This document shows, piece by piece, positions 14,944-24,902 of a stretch of DNA of 64,000 nt. The stretch lies in contig NZ_JPRN01000011.1 in the NCBI RefSeq assembly GCF_000737715.1, positions 164,643 through 228,642 on the forward strand, written 5' to 3'. Each line of letters begins with the position of its first letter. The first letter of the stretch is position 1. The DNA is from Chryseobacterium sp. JM1. Lineage in GTDB: Bacteria > Bacteroidota > Bacteroidia > Flavobacteriales > Weeksellaceae. A program made the position numbers and the translations under genes. The notes under the pieces were generated by a model. It worked only from the letters and a program-made list of their open reading frames with translations, had not been told where the DNA came from and did no database searches.

Positions 14944-17188
14944 GATCTTCTTCGCTTCTGTATTTTTCGATCACTTTTCTCTGCTCTTTAGCAACGTCGT
15001 AGATGAGTTCCAGGATATCATGGATATTCTTAAGCTCTGTTAAATGTGAAATTTTATCAGGATCTCTGCGATCGATGAGGTCGTTTTCCTCGATTTCCGT
15101 TTTTCTTTTTGAAAGCATATCTTCAATAGAGGAATCTTCCGGTTCCAGACGGCTTTCCATTCTTAAAGCTTCATTGATCTCGTTTCCGTGTAGCAAAACG
15201 GAGGTCTGCTGCATTTCTGCTTCTATCTTTCTGCTCCAGCTTTCAGCATCTATTTCAGGATACTTTTCATCGTTTTTAGAGTATTGGGAAAGCGAGGCGG
15301 TATATGCTGTAATCAGGTGTGACGTGGCCACAAACTGATGCACGACTTCCAGTTTCTTCTGTTGGTTTTTCGGTTCAGAAATCATTCTCTGGAAATTATC
15401 GGAAAGGTTGGCCAGCGAAATGATGGCATTTTTTCTCTTGACTTTATAATCTTCAATGTCAAATTTTCCTTCCAGAAATTTTGAAATAACACTTTCGAAA
15501 TAGATGAGGTTGTCTGCCGCAGACTTTTTCATCAGATCAAGATTCTGAGTATGTTCCCATACCGGCAGGACAATATAAGATACAGCAAAAGCGATCACTC
15601 CGGCGATGAACGTATCAATGATTCTGTCTTTGAAGATCACGTTGACATTTCCGGGATTTAAAAAATTAAAACTCAGAAATATATAGATGGTCATAAACAG
15701 AACTGCCCAAAAATAACGACCTTTCAGAAAACTGAAACACATGATCATACTCAGCAGAAGGATGGTAAATAAAATACCATTGATATGAATAAAATGAAGG
15801 ATCGTATACGCTATGACTGCGCCTGCAATGGTTCCATACAAACGGAGAAGGTTTCTTTTTTTTGTAATGGAGTAGGCGGGTTTCAATATCGCGACAATCG
15901 TGATCAAAATCCAATAGGTGTGTCCCAGTCCCAAAAGATCAAACATAGAGAAAATATATCCCACCAGCAGTGCTGTGGTAATTCTTATGGCATGTCTGAA
16001 ATGAGAGGACGAAAGCGAAATATTATTCCTTAAAACTTTAAAATTAAGTTTCTCCTCATTAGGCATGAATTTTTTTAAATCCAGACCCGTGGAAAGACTT
16101 TTCGCCAGTTTTACATCCTGGGAAAATACTTTATAGATCTCGTTGATCTCTTTGGTAATCTCGTTGATGCGCATCAGAATCTGACGGAGGATCATGAAAT
16201 TTTCCAGATTGCCGGGACTCATCTGCTTATTGCGGAGTTCGAAATAATGGTAGTTTAGGTTTTTCAGTTCAAGCTCCAGATCAAACATAGGTTTTGCTCT
16301 GGTTCCACTCTGAAGTGCGATTCCGATATTGGTGATTTCTTCAGCAAGAAGGTTTAGATAGTCATGGATGTTCACGAGAATCATACTGTCTTCAAAACTC
16401 TGCTGCAGCTTCTGATAATCGCTTTCGGAGGTCATCAGTTTTTCATGAAGGTCCATAGAATTCAGGAACATCAGCATCAACAGTCGGCTGGTCGTCGTAG
16501 ATTCGTTGACGATGGTTCTGGTCTTGAAAACGGTTTCCCTGGTTTCTTCCTGAAGGTTTTTGATTCCTACCTGTTTGGCAATAACCTGGATGGTCAGTCT
16601 GTCGAAGTCCGGATTCTTCTGATAATAATTGGCTTTGATCTTTAAAAATTCTGCAAGCTGGAGATAATTTTCCCCGATCATCTGCCCCGCCAGTTTATAT
16701 GGTTGGATGGTGGTAACCACAAGGAAAATCAATAAAAACCAGATACAGCCACATGCGAAAATCAGGAGACTTTTGAAAATATTGCCCCCTGTAAGATGGC
16801 CATCGATAAAGATCGCGAGCACAACCAGAGATAGTGATCCCACAGCAGCAAGTCTCTGTCCGTAGACCCCGATAAGCGAGAAAAACATCCCGAATACAAT
16901 GATCTCCAGAATGACCAGCACTTTAAAGTTCATGACCATACTGGCAATAAGTGCCACGAAGACAAAACAGAAAATCGCGAATGTCAGCGCGTTTCTTCTT
17001 CTGATAAAAGGTCCCGGCTGATCACAAAGTGCTACAAAGCTGGTTCCAAGAGGGAAGAGGAAGTATTCTTTGAGAATCCCGAAGTGGGCGAGGACTAAAC
17101 AGGGCAGAACAGTTGCCAGCGTAATTCTGATGGCAGAATATACATATTGGCTGGTAACGAATTTTTTGAGTTCTGCTGAATAGTTCAT
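14924..17188 (-). CDS. FUSC-family (YccS/YhfK-like) inner membrane protein
   Basis: A 754-aa inner-membrane protein with two blocks of about five to six helices (about 20-170 and 385-510), each followed by a long soluble helical region. This is the layout of FUSC/YccS proteins related to aromatic-acid exporters. The substrate is unknown. ATG at 17188 (MNYSAELKKF) is chosen; the alternative is a TTG at 17245, which adds 19 residues with no family match. The -7 element at 17193-17200 lies inside that longer frame. The final 20 bp overlap the phosphopantetheinyl transferase gene. Confidence 0.87.
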   Translation of the reverse strand: MNYSAELKKFVTSQYVYSAIRITLATVLPCLVLAHFGILKEYFLFPLGTSFVALCDQPGPFIRRRNALTFAIFCFVFVALIASMVMNFKVLVILEIIVFGMFFSLIGVYGQRLAAVGSLSLVVLAIFIDGHLTGGNIFKSLLIFACGCIWFLLIFLVVTTIQPYKLAGQMIGENYLQLAEFLKIKANYYQKNPDFDRLTIQVIAKQVGIKNLQEETRETVFKTRTIVNESTTTSRLLMLMFLNSMDLHEKLMTSESDYQKLQQSFEDSMILVNIHDYLNLLAEEITNIGIALQSGTRAKPMFDLELELKNLNYHYFELRNKQMSPGNLENFMILRQILMRINEITKEINEIYKVFSQDVKLAKSLSTGLDLKKFMPNEEKLNFKVLRNNISLSSSHFRHAIRITTALLVGYIFSMFDLLGLGHTYWILITIVAILKPAYSITKKRNLLRLYGTIAGAVIAYTILHFIHINGILFTILLLSMIMCFSFLKGRYFWAVLFMTIYIFLSFNFLNPGNVNVIFKDRIIDTFIAGVIAFAVSYIVLPVWEHTQNLDLMKKSAADNLIYFESVISKFLEGKFDIEDYKVKRKNAIISLANLSDNFQRMISEPKNQQKKLEVVHQFVATSHLITAYTASLSQYSKNDEKYPEIDAESWSRKIEAEMQQTSVLLHGNEINEALRMESRLEPEDSSIEDMLSKRKTEIEENDLIDRRDPDKISHLTELKNIHDILELIYDVAKEQRKVIEKYRSEEDPIPPQS

Positions 17189-17192
17189 ATTA

Positions 17193-17200
17193 CAAAAATA
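17193..17200 (-). promoter_or_regulatory. -7-like element just before the FUSC gene
   Basis: TATTTTTG on the minus strand matches TAnnTTTG but ends only 4 nt before the ATG. If used, the mRNA would be almost leaderless. The same spacing is seen before murF and the delta' gene. Confidence 0.4.
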
Positions 17201-17274
17201 ATTATTGAAAACAAGAAAAGCCTTATAAAAATGAGACTTTTGCAAACTTATATATTATATTTCTGTAATCATTT

Positions 17275-17863
17275 GTCAATTGGCAATTTGAATGGTTGTG
17301 CTTATGACGAATTGGGGATGAAGAATTGAACTATTTGGCGTGAGATAGTGAATGGTGAATTTTGCTTCGCAAGTGAATGGTGAATTTGGGAATAGAGGAC
17401 TGGGCTTCTTTTGATTGGAATATTTGGCGTGAGATAGTGAATAGTGAATTTTGCTTCGCAAGTGAATGGTGAATTTGGGAATAGAGGAATGGGTTTCTTT
17501 TGATTGAACTATTTGGCGTGAGATAGTGAATAGTGAATTTTGCTTCGCAAGTGAATGGTGAATTTGGGAATAGAGGAATGGGTTTCTTTTGATTGAACTA
17601 TTTGGCGTGAGATAGTGAATAGTGAATTTTGCTTCGCAAGTGAAGGGTGAATTTGGGAATAGAGGATTGGGTTTCTTTTGATTGGAATATTTGGTGTGAA
17701 ATCGTGAATGGTGAATTTGCTTCGCAGGTGAATAGTGAATTTGTGTAAGACGGGGTTACAATATTCACGGCAAAACAAATTGACAGTGCAGCTCATTGAC
17801 GATTATTGTGAATGGTAAATCTTTGTGAGACGGGTTGTAAAATTCACGGCGAAGCCAATTGAC
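17275..17863. repeat. composite repeat with 89-bp tandem array
   Basis: Exact 89-bp spacing separates the starts of TATTTGG(C/T)G at 17332, 17421, 17510, 17599 and 17688, giving four full units and one decayed partial unit (to about 17750). Each unit has GTGAAT motifs around TTTGCTTCGCAA, a small hairpin. The array is bounded by GTCAATTGGC (17275-17284) and its inverse GCCAATTGAC (17854-17863). Because 89 is not a multiple of three, open frames across it cannot be a repeat protein. This explains most of the 759-bp gap between the FUSC gene and porV. Confidence 0.9.
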
Positions 17864-17903
17864 AGCGCAGCTAATTCACCATTGACCAATTATATTTTAC
17901 AAA

Positions 17904-17929
17904 AAAAGCCCCATAAAAATGAGGCTTTT
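17904..17929 (-). terminator. intrinsic terminator of porV
   Basis: The stem AAAAGCC / GGCTTTT, extended by CAT/ATG across one mismatch, is followed on the minus strand by seven T. It is 19 nt after the porV stop. A decayed look-alike lies at 17219-17245 on the other side of the tandem array. Confidence 0.8.
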
Positions 17930-17947
17930 GATTTGAGGTATAATATC

Positions 17948-19111
17948 TTAATTATCTACGTTAGATGTTTCGTCACCGATGTTCCAGGTAAGACCGAAAC
18001 GAATGGTGTTATCCAAAGCAGTATTGATTTTTGACATATTGATCAGATAAGAAATATCAAGTCCGAAAGAACGGTATTTCAATCCGATACCTGCTGTAGC
18101 GAATTGTCTTGCTCCCTGCTCTTCGCTTTCGTGGAAGTAACCTGTTCTTACTGCAAATGCATTGTCATAAGAATATTCCAAAGCGCCACTCATCATGACA
18201 GAGTTTTTGTTTTTGAACGATTTTCCAATCCCGGCGATAGGCCCTACGTTAGGGATTTCATATCTTGGCTGTCTTGTGTTAGGATCTATACCCACATACT
18301 CAGATCCCGGAACCAAAATCTTAGAACCTTCAAAGCTGATACCGATCTTGTTCATATCATCTAAATACATATCGTATCCAAGTCCTAATCTTGCCATAGT
18401 AGGCAAGTAAGATCTGGATTCTTCATTTCCTGTATAGTCTAATTTAGGACCTAAGTTCTGAACGGCAAAACCTGCGTTCACTTTTCCGTCATATCCTCCG
18501 AAACTTGAAAATCTTGGCGAAGTATAGTATCCGGAAACGTCTACTGCAAATGAGTTCGCAGCTTTAAGCGTAGTGTCTGTGTTGAAACCTCCGGCTAAGT
18601 CTGAACGGATGAATCTCCCGGTAACGGCCATGGAGTAAGAATCAGAAAGTTTCAGACCGTAAGCTACGTCGATGGAGAATTCATTAGGTTTGGATGTACC
18701 CATAGAAGTTACCTCTGAACCTACTAACTGAGTAAGATCTACTTCACCCATATTGAAATAATAGATACTGGCAGAGATCGTAGATCTTTCTTCCTGTCCT
18801 AAGAATTTATGGAATGCACCATATAGTAAAAATACATCATTGGTAAGTTTCCCCATATACGGTGTATAGTTAAGACCTACGGAAGAACTTGTTCTGCTAA
18901 AAGGATATTTTGCAGCATTCCAGAATTGTGAAAATGCATCCGGTGAAGTTACCACCCCTTGATCTCCCATACCTCCAGATCTTGCATCTGGTGCAATTCT
19001 TAGAAAAGGAGCTCCGGTCAATACTGGATTTATCTTACTTAAATCTTGCGAATAGCCTAAAAAACCAGCACTTAAACCAAATCCCAAAAGCAGTTTAGTA
19101 GTTAAATTCAT
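17948..19111 (-). CDS. porV: type IX secretion outer membrane protein PorV
   Basis: PorV (LptO) is an outer-membrane beta-barrel of the FadL-like type. It carries T9SS cargo from the translocon to the PorU sortase complex. The 387-aa product has a signal peptide (about 1-21, ending GYSQ), then the conserved N-terminal region LRIAPDARSGGMGDQGVV (about 38-55), followed by barrel strands and a C-terminal strand ending in FGLTWNIGDE. It lies 60 nt after porU on the same strand, in the flavobacterial order porV-porU-gldJ, and is probably co-transcribed from upstream of porU. Confidence 0.95.
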   Translation of the reverse strand: MNLTTKLLLGFGLSAGFLGYSQDLSKINPVLTGAPFLRIAPDARSGGMGDQGVVTSPDAFSQFWNAAKYPFSRTSSSVGLNYTPYMGKLTNDVFLLYGAFHKFLGQEERSTISASIYYFNMGEVDLTQLVGSEVTSMGTSKPNEFSIDVAYGLKLSDSYSMAVTGRFIRSDLAGGFNTDTTLKAANSFAVDVSGYYTSPRFSSFGGYDGKVNAGFAVQNLGPKLDYTGNEESRSYLPTMARLGLGYDMYLDDMNKIGISFEGSKILVPGSEYVGIDPNTRQPRYEIPNVGPIAGIGKSFKNKNSVMMSGALEYSYDNAFAVRTGYFHESEEQGARQFATAGIGLKYRSFGLDISYLINMSKINTALDNTIRFGLTWNIGDETSNVDN

Positions 19112-19171
19112 ATGTTGTCTTTTATATATTATCAGTTTTTTATAAATATTATTATCTATGTATTATTTAAT

Positions 19172-22100
19172 TTATTTCAAAAGTACCATTTTTTCTACAG
19201 CTGTAGCACTTCCTTTGCATTTTTCTTGATTTTGACTTTTTGCAAATATCTTAAAAATATACGTACCTTTTGCAACAGTTGCCCCAAAATCATCTCTTCC
19301 GTCCCATTCTATTGCCTGACGTGGCGTTCTAAAGCCCTGTAGGAACGGTTCTGCGACTACCGGCTGAGATAATGTTTTTACTAATTTTCCTGTTATCGTA
19401 TAGATTTGAACATTCACATCTAAAATATCATCACAGTTATGCTCAAACTGTACATACGTTTTATTGGTAAACGGATTCGGCCAGTTCAGGGGTCTGTTGA
19501 TGACAAGATGCTGATCTGCTTCATCCTTAACTTCAAAGTTTAACGTAGCACTTGTAGAATTATTGTTTATGTCCCAAACTTTAAATGTTAATTGGTGTTG
19601 TCCTATAGCAAGGTTTCTGAAAGGATACGTTACATTTCCTTTTTGATAGTCGGCAAGACTGGGGCTCAGACATCCGTTTCCTTCACCGGAAGCAAAGAAG
19701 TCATTCAGAACAACCGTATTGATGATCTGCCCATCCAGATAAACCGTGATGTCGTGACCTACACCGGATCCCGTAGAGTTGATCCCGGTATCATCCGTAA
19801 CACATGCTAATAACATTGGATTCTGATTCGTGATACCACCATCTGCAAAGTTGGTGTTGTTCATATACAGTTTTACTTTAGGCGGTTCGTTATCATTGAT
19901 TCCGTTCGGGTTGATATCTCCTACCTGTACAGCCTGATTATTAAATACATCTGCTCCTTTGTTATCTGCATATCCTAATATTCTTCCCTGTCCTACAGCA
20001 TAGTTGATATCTTTAGGAACATAGAATTCCACAGTGAATACTCCGTTTACTGCTGTTCCGGAAGCTTTAACGATAGCACTTCCTTCTTCTGTATAATCTA
20101 AAACAGGAGTTAATACTCCGTCATTATTAAGGGTCTTTTTATTTAATCTCTTATCAAAAATGTGGATGGAAACTCTTCCGTTGAAAGTCGAATTAAGTGT
20201 TCCGTTTGGATTGTTGACGTGTCCTTTTACTTTAATAAAGTCCAGTCCTCTGATCAGTCCCGGAACCGGAGACTCGATATTATCAATTACAAGATTTCTC
20301 TGAGGTCTGCTCAGCTTCATCGCAGGATCACCAAGGAAATTTACTTTCAGGTGGTCAATACTTGGGCCTTTTTGTTTTTTAGCAAGTAAATGGGCATATC
20401 CTAACGTTTCAAAATCATCGTTGGTCAGCTTGAAAATATTCTTTGTAAAGGTATCTGTAAAGAGGCGTCCGTAATCTACCCCAATGGCACGGCTGGATGT
20501 AATCATAGCAGCAGCACCTCCCTGTTTTAATTTAATAAACTGTTCTCCTGCAGAAGAAGTACCCGGCTCATCCCATAATGTAAATTCACACGTAATAGTG
20601 GATACGAATGGAAATCTGCTGTACACATTGGAGAAGTTGTTGGAGTTTTGGATCTCTGTACTGGTCAGTACTCTCTCCTGTGCCCATCCGTTGATTCCTC
20701 CATGTCCGAAATAGAAAAGATAAAGACTGTTTCCGATATCATTGGAGATCGCCTGAGTCACTTGCGGATACCTCTGTCCCGCTGCCGTACTTTGAGCCGG
20801 GAATGCATCCAGATATAGTTTTCTTACGTTATATTCTTTCAGGTCAAGCTGTCCCGGCTGTTCGAAAACACTTTCAAGGGTCGCATTCATTACATTGTGG
20901 AACGGACTTCCGCCATCCTGATCGTCATCCACTACAAAGTCTACTTTCATACGCCATTCTCCGAAAGGAGAGGACTGCCCCGGAAGAGCATTATAATAAG
21001 CGAGCGTTTTGTTCATCATATTACCTGCTTCCGTTACATTAGCTGCCGGAATTCTTCCTACGGGAACATCCGGAAGGTTATTTTCAATGAAAGCCGTGGT
21101 CTGTGGCTGTGTCATTACAATATAGTCATCCGTCACGTAAGATCCTACAAAATCTGCAGACTGCTCGCTTTGGTAGCTGGTTACAATATTGGAATTACCG
21201 GAGATTCTGTTTTTATAATCAAATGAAGCATCCCCTAAAATAAATACATATTTAAGTCTTCCGCCGGTATTGAGTTTAGTTACAAAATCTCTGATGGCTG
21301 TAAGGTCCCTGCTTCCGCTTCCGAACTCATTGTAGATTTTAGTTGGGTCTACGATTTCTACGGTATAATTGTTTTTCGTCTGATGGTAGCTGGCCAGTTT
21401 TTGTGCCTGTCCCATCATTTCAGGAACGGTAAGGATCAGGTAGTCTACATTCTGCAGGGCAGAAAGATTCTGGTTGGCAATTCTTTCTACAAACTGAGGA
21501 TTATAAGCCGCATCAGCTCTGAAAGCCACAAACTCATTATTGAAGTTAGGATCAGCAGCGATATAACCGAAATTAAAACTTCCGGCACCTGCTTTATTGA
21601 TTCTTCTATTAGCATTTGTAATATCAGTCACATCCCATACCTGCTCAAGGTTGGTTGCATTGGAAACCCCAAATCCATAATTCGTATTGGATCCGCTGGC
21701 AATAGAGAAATCTCTGAAGCTCATCTGAGAACCGTTGAATGCTAAATTATCTTTGTATTGCACTTCAGCATAATCAAAGTAAAATGCTCCGTTCGGGTTT
21801 GTTGAAATATTGGGTTTGTAGTTAATGGTGATCTGGTTTCCGTTCAGATTAGATATTGTACCATCATATTTCATCTGGTAGAAATCATAGGCGTATGATG
21901 CCGTATTGGAAGGAACGGGCAACGGAGGTGTTGGATTCACATTATTGATCTTAAACTCCATCGTGTTCTGCTGGGCTCTGTATCCTACTACCTGAGTTCT
22001 GTATCTGATGACATCACCACCCTGAATCGGAGAGTTGGTAGTGAAAGTAACTGCCTTGTCCGTTGTAAACGGTGCATCTTCCACCCAGATTCTTCCTACC

Positions 22101-23074
22101 TTTAAAAGATTTTTCTGATCATTGTTGATCACCTGGTAATTATCATACCTCGTAATTAAATTTCCTGCCGGAAGATTGGCATCCACAGGCTGTACTCTTT
22201 TGCCGGGACCTTTGTCGAAATTGATAAAGTAATAAGAAAAATCTTCATAAATATTTTTGAGATTATTACTCATGTCGTTTCGGGTATCGGTTCTTTTATA
22301 GCCGCTTCCGTTGGAACGGTCATAAAGATTGTATCCGTTGGGACCCTGAGCGTAAAACAGAGCATAGTCACCGTCATTCCAAACATTGTCTTCTTCACCC
22401 ACAACCTGGATTGCATTTTCCTGAAGTGCACCGTACTTGGTATCCTGATTGTATTCAGGAAGCATAACCCCACCATTTCCGTAAATTCTGAAATTTTTCG
22501 GATTTACAGAAGCTGGATTGATCCCGTTATCTCTTAAAAACTGTGCTGTAATTTTAAATATACCGGATCTGTCTACTTTTATTTTATAAAAACCGCCGCT
22601 CGAAAGAGGGTTGTTCGTCGTTCCCACTTTGTTGGCGTTTCCTGATCTGAAATTGTTGGGAGCCGAAGTTTCAGAAATGTTAAATGAAGAAAGTCTCAGG
22701 ACACGTCCTTTTACATTTTTAAATAAAGACACGCTGATGCTGGCATATCTTTCTCCCTCCAGCGTATAATACGCAACATCTGCCACTTCAAATTCAGGCA
22801 GTCTTCCTTTGTCCAGATCATAGAGATCTTTATTCGAAACACTTTCCCAGGCGAGATCAGAAACTTTCAGTTGCTTTTCTCCTATTTTTTGTTTGGTGAT
22901 GATAAAAACGTTATTTTGGCTGAACGAAAAACCTTCGTTTTTGAAATTTGGAAGATTTAATTTTGTGTCACCAAAATCCAGGATTTTAGAGCCTTCCCAT
23001 TCTATGGCTTTTCTCTGGGCCCAAAGTGTTGATACAAAAGAGAATAGTAATAAAAAGGTGATTTTTTGTTTCAT
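19172..23074 (-). CDS. porU: type IX secretion sortase PorU (C25 peptidase)
   Basis: PorU is the cell-surface cysteine protease that removes the C-terminal sorting domain of T9SS cargo and anchors it. The 1300-aa product has a signal peptide (about 1-19), a large N-terminal region, a gingipain-like C25 catalytic domain with His in YFGHGGINGW (about 787) and Cys in STITCEF (about 827), and a C-terminal type-A-like domain (LNWPNPFTNKTYVQF to KGTYIFKIF). Length fits known PorU proteins of 1100-1300 aa. Known cargo candidates in this window are the delta-60 repeat protein and the S74 protein. gldJ is divergent. Confidence 0.96.
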   Translation of the reverse strand: MKQKITFLLLFSFVSTLWAQRKAIEWEGSKILDFGDTKLNLPNFKNEGFSFSQNNVFIITKQKIGEKQLKVSDLAWESVSNKDLYDLDKGRLPEFEVADVAYYTLEGERYASISVSLFKNVKGRVLRLSSFNISETSAPNNFRSGNANKVGTTNNPLSSGGFYKIKVDRSGIFKITAQFLRDNGINPASVNPKNFRIYGNGGVMLPEYNQDTKYGALQENAIQVVGEEDNVWNDGDYALFYAQGPNGYNLYDRSNGSGYKRTDTRNDMSNNLKNIYEDFSYYFINFDKGPGKRVQPVDANLPAGNLITRYDNYQVINNDQKNLLKVGRIWVEDAPFTTDKAVTFTTNSPIQGGDVIRYRTQVVGYRAQQNTMEFKINNVNPTPPLPVPSNTASYAYDFYQMKYDGTISNLNGNQITINYKPNISTNPNGAFYFDYAEVQYKDNLAFNGSQMSFRDFSIASGSNTNYGFGVSNATNLEQVWDVTDITNANRRINKAGAGSFNFGYIAADPNFNNEFVAFRADAAYNPQFVERIANQNLSALQNVDYLILTVPEMMGQAQKLASYHQTKNNYTVEIVDPTKIYNEFGSGSRDLTAIRDFVTKLNTGGRLKYVFILGDASFDYKNRISGNSNIVTSYQSEQSADFVGSYVTDDYIVMTQPQTTAFIENNLPDVPVGRIPAANVTEAGNMMNKTLAYYNALPGQSSPFGEWRMKVDFVVDDDQDGGSPFHNVMNATLESVFEQPGQLDLKEYNVRKLYLDAFPAQSTAAGQRYPQVTQAISNDIGNSLYLFYFGHGGINGWAQERVLTSTEIQNSNNFSNVYSRFPFVSTITCEFTLWDEPGTSSAGEQFIKLKQGGAAAMITSSRAIGVDYGRLFTDTFTKNIFKLTNDDFETLGYAHLLAKKQKGPSIDHLKVNFLGDPAMKLSRPQRNLVIDNIESPVPGLIRGLDFIKVKGHVNNPNGTLNSTFNGRVSIHIFDKRLNKKTLNNDGVLTPVLDYTEEGSAIVKASGTAVNGVFTVEFYVPKDINYAVGQGRILGYADNKGADVFNNQAVQVGDINPNGINDNEPPKVKLYMNNTNFADGGITNQNPMLLACVTDDTGINSTGSGVGHDITVYLDGQIINTVVLNDFFASGEGNGCLSPSLADYQKGNVTYPFRNLAIGQHQLTFKVWDINNNSTSATLNFEVKDEADQHLVINRPLNWPNPFTNKTYVQFEHNCDDILDVNVQIYTITGKLVKTLSQPVVAEPFLQGFRTPRQAIEWDGRDDFGATVAKGTYIFKIFAKSQNQEKCKGSATAVEKMVLLK

Positions 23075-23238
23075 GTTTATTATTGAAATTTCCGAATTAC
23101 AAATAAAATGAAAATTTTAGAATTAAATTGTGATACAATAAAATTAATTTGTTAACGTTTTTCAAAAAAATCAAATGTTTACTTGATTTATTGAATAATT
23201 TATTTTTTCTTTGTACTTTGAAAATATTTATATCGACT

Positions 23239-24840
23239 ATGAAAAAACTAAAGTTGTTTTCATTAATAGCATTAAGTTCTACACTTGCATTAACCAGCTG
23301 TGGCGGATCCGGGACCAGCAAAGGAGGCGGTACTAAAAAATTTGTCAGCAAGACGGGTTGGAAACCAAACGAAAAACAAGGTTGGTTTTTTGCAGGAAAG
23401 CAACAAAAACAGAAGGGGTGGCCAGGAATGGTATATGTAGAAGGTGGAACTTTTACAATGGGATTAGTGAAAGATGATGTTATGCATGATTGGAATAACA
23501 CACCGCGCAGAATGCAGGTGAGTTCATTCTTCATCGGAGAAACAGAAATTACTAACTACGAATACCGCGAATACCTTACATGGTTGAAGTACGTATTTCC
23601 ACCTAGTGATCCTAGCTTCAAGGAGATCTATAACGGCGCTTTGCCAGATACTCTTTTATGGGATAATAAACTCGCTAGAAACGATTATAATGAAACTTAT
23701 CTGCGTTCGCCAGAATTCGATTACTACCCGGTAGTAGGAGTTTCCTGGACTCAGGCTAACAGATATTGTGAATGGCTTACAGACAGAGCAAATGAAAAAG
23801 CTTTGATGCAGGCCGGAGTTATTGCGAAAGATTTGTATATCAACGAATCCAATAACCAAGGAGGAACAGCATTCAACATGGATAAATTCAAAGCGAATGA
23901 TCCGGAAATGCAGGGATATATCAACGAGAAAAGAATGCAGCAAAAATCTGGTATGAAAACAACCAACCAGAGACTTCTTTCTGCAAACAGAGCACCAAAC
24001 TCTTCAATGGTTCAGAAGTTCAGACTTCCTACCGAAGTAGAATGGGAATATGCAGCTCTTGGTATGGCTAAGAACAGAGAATATAACCAATACAAAGGTA
24101 AAAAACCTGAAATTGAAAAGTTAAGAGGTACTAAAGGAAGAGATAAAGGAATGTTCCTTGAAAACTTCAAAATGGGTACAGGTGACTATTCAGGTATCGC
24201 AGGATGGAAAAATGACGGATCTGCTCAAACTGCAGATGTAAGACAATACCCATCTAACGACCTTGGAATCTACGGTATGTACGGAAACGTTTCTGAATGG
24301 ACGGCTGACGTTTACAGACCTATCATCGATGAAGATTTCAGTGATTTCAACTACTACAGAGGAAACATGCCTCAGGCTGTTGTAAGAAACGGTGACGGAA
24401 CTTACAAAATGATCGACGAAGGAACGATCAAGTATGATACGTTAGCCGACGGAAGATTAGTCTACAGAGGACTTCCTGGACAGTTTGAAAGAGAAACTAT
24501 CGCTGACTACAGAAATTACAGAGATGGAGACAGACAGTCTTCTTTAGAATACTACAGAGCTTCAGATTCAGCTGCTTCTTATGATATGTACAACTCTCCT
24601 CAAAAGAGATTTGTAGTAGATGCAGGAGGAAGAGTGAAAATGATGAAAGATACTAAAGACAGAACTTCAGCAATGTCTAACGACGTAAGAGTTGTAAAAG
24701 GTGGTTCTTGGCAGGATACAGCCTATTGGTTGGATCCGGGACAAAGAAGATACAAAAACCAGGGCAAAGCTTACGGATGGATCGGCTTCCGTGTTGCACA
24801 GGATGCTAGAGCTAGCGATAAGAGCAGAACTAGAAGATAA
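23239..24840 (+). CDS. gldJ: gliding motility / T9SS lipoprotein GldJ
   Basis: GldJ is an outer-membrane lipoprotein needed for gliding and for stability of T9SS components such as GldK; non-gliding flavobacteria keep it for secretion. The 533-aa product has a lipobox (LALTSC, Cys about 20) and a formylglycine-generating-enzyme-like (sulfatase-modifying factor) domain: MVYVEGGTFTMG (about 62-73), GVSWTQANRYCEWL, FRLPTEVEWEYAALG, DLGIYGMYGNVSEW and KGGSWQD. ATG at 23239 starts the signal peptide; 30 more upstream codons lack family support. It is divergent from porU and followed by a strong terminator. Confidence 0.96.
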   Translation: MKKLKLFSLIALSSTLALTSCGGSGTSKGGGTKKFVSKTGWKPNEKQGWFFAGKQQKQKGWPGMVYVEGGTFTMGLVKDDVMHDWNNTPRRMQVSSFFIGETEITNYEYREYLTWLKYVFPPSDPSFKEIYNGALPDTLLWDNKLARNDYNETYLRSPEFDYYPVVGVSWTQANRYCEWLTDRANEKALMQAGVIAKDLYINESNNQGGTAFNMDKFKANDPEMQGYINEKRMQQKSGMKTTNQRLLSANRAPNSSMVQKFRLPTEVEWEYAALGMAKNREYNQYKGKKPEIEKLRGTKGRDKGMFLENFKMGTGDYSGIAGWKNDGSAQTADVRQYPSNDLGIYGMYGNVSEWTADVYRPIIDEDFSDFNYYRGNMPQAVVRNGDGTYKMIDEGTIKYDTLADGRLVYRGLPGQFERETIADYRNYRDGDRQSSLEYYRASDSAASYDMYNSPQKRFVVDAGGRVKMMKDTKDRTSAMSNDVRVVKGGSWQDTAYWLDPGQRRYKNQGKAYGWIGFRVAQDARASDKSRTRR

Positions 24841-24860
24841 TATTATCAAAATACTTATAA

Positions 24861-24890
24861 AAAACCTTCCGGATTTCCGGAAGGTTTTTT
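24861..24890 (+). terminator. intrinsic terminator of gldJ
   Basis: A perfect 12-bp stem (AAAACCTTCCGG / CCGGAAGGTTTT) with a 4-nt loop is followed by a T run. The T run merges into the murF -7 element. Confidence 0.93.
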
Positions 24891-24898
24891 TATTTTTG
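24891..24898 (+). promoter_or_regulatory. -7-like element before murF
   Basis: TATTTTTG matches TAnnTTTG, directly follows the gldJ terminator T run and ends 4 nt before the murF ATG. Use would give a nearly leaderless mRNA. Confidence 0.4.
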
Positions 24899-24902
24899 AA
24901 CT

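Noticed and set aside
17276..17796. Open frames of 60-95 codons with HLRSK/FTIH repeats across the 89-bp array
   Set aside because: The period (89) shifts the frame in each unit, so the apparent peptide repeat is a by-product of the DNA repeat; no start signal or conserved composition.
23097..23534. 145-codon minus-strand frame opposite the start of gldJ
   Set aside because: It is antisense to the signal peptide and N-terminus of gldJ and has no recognisable features.
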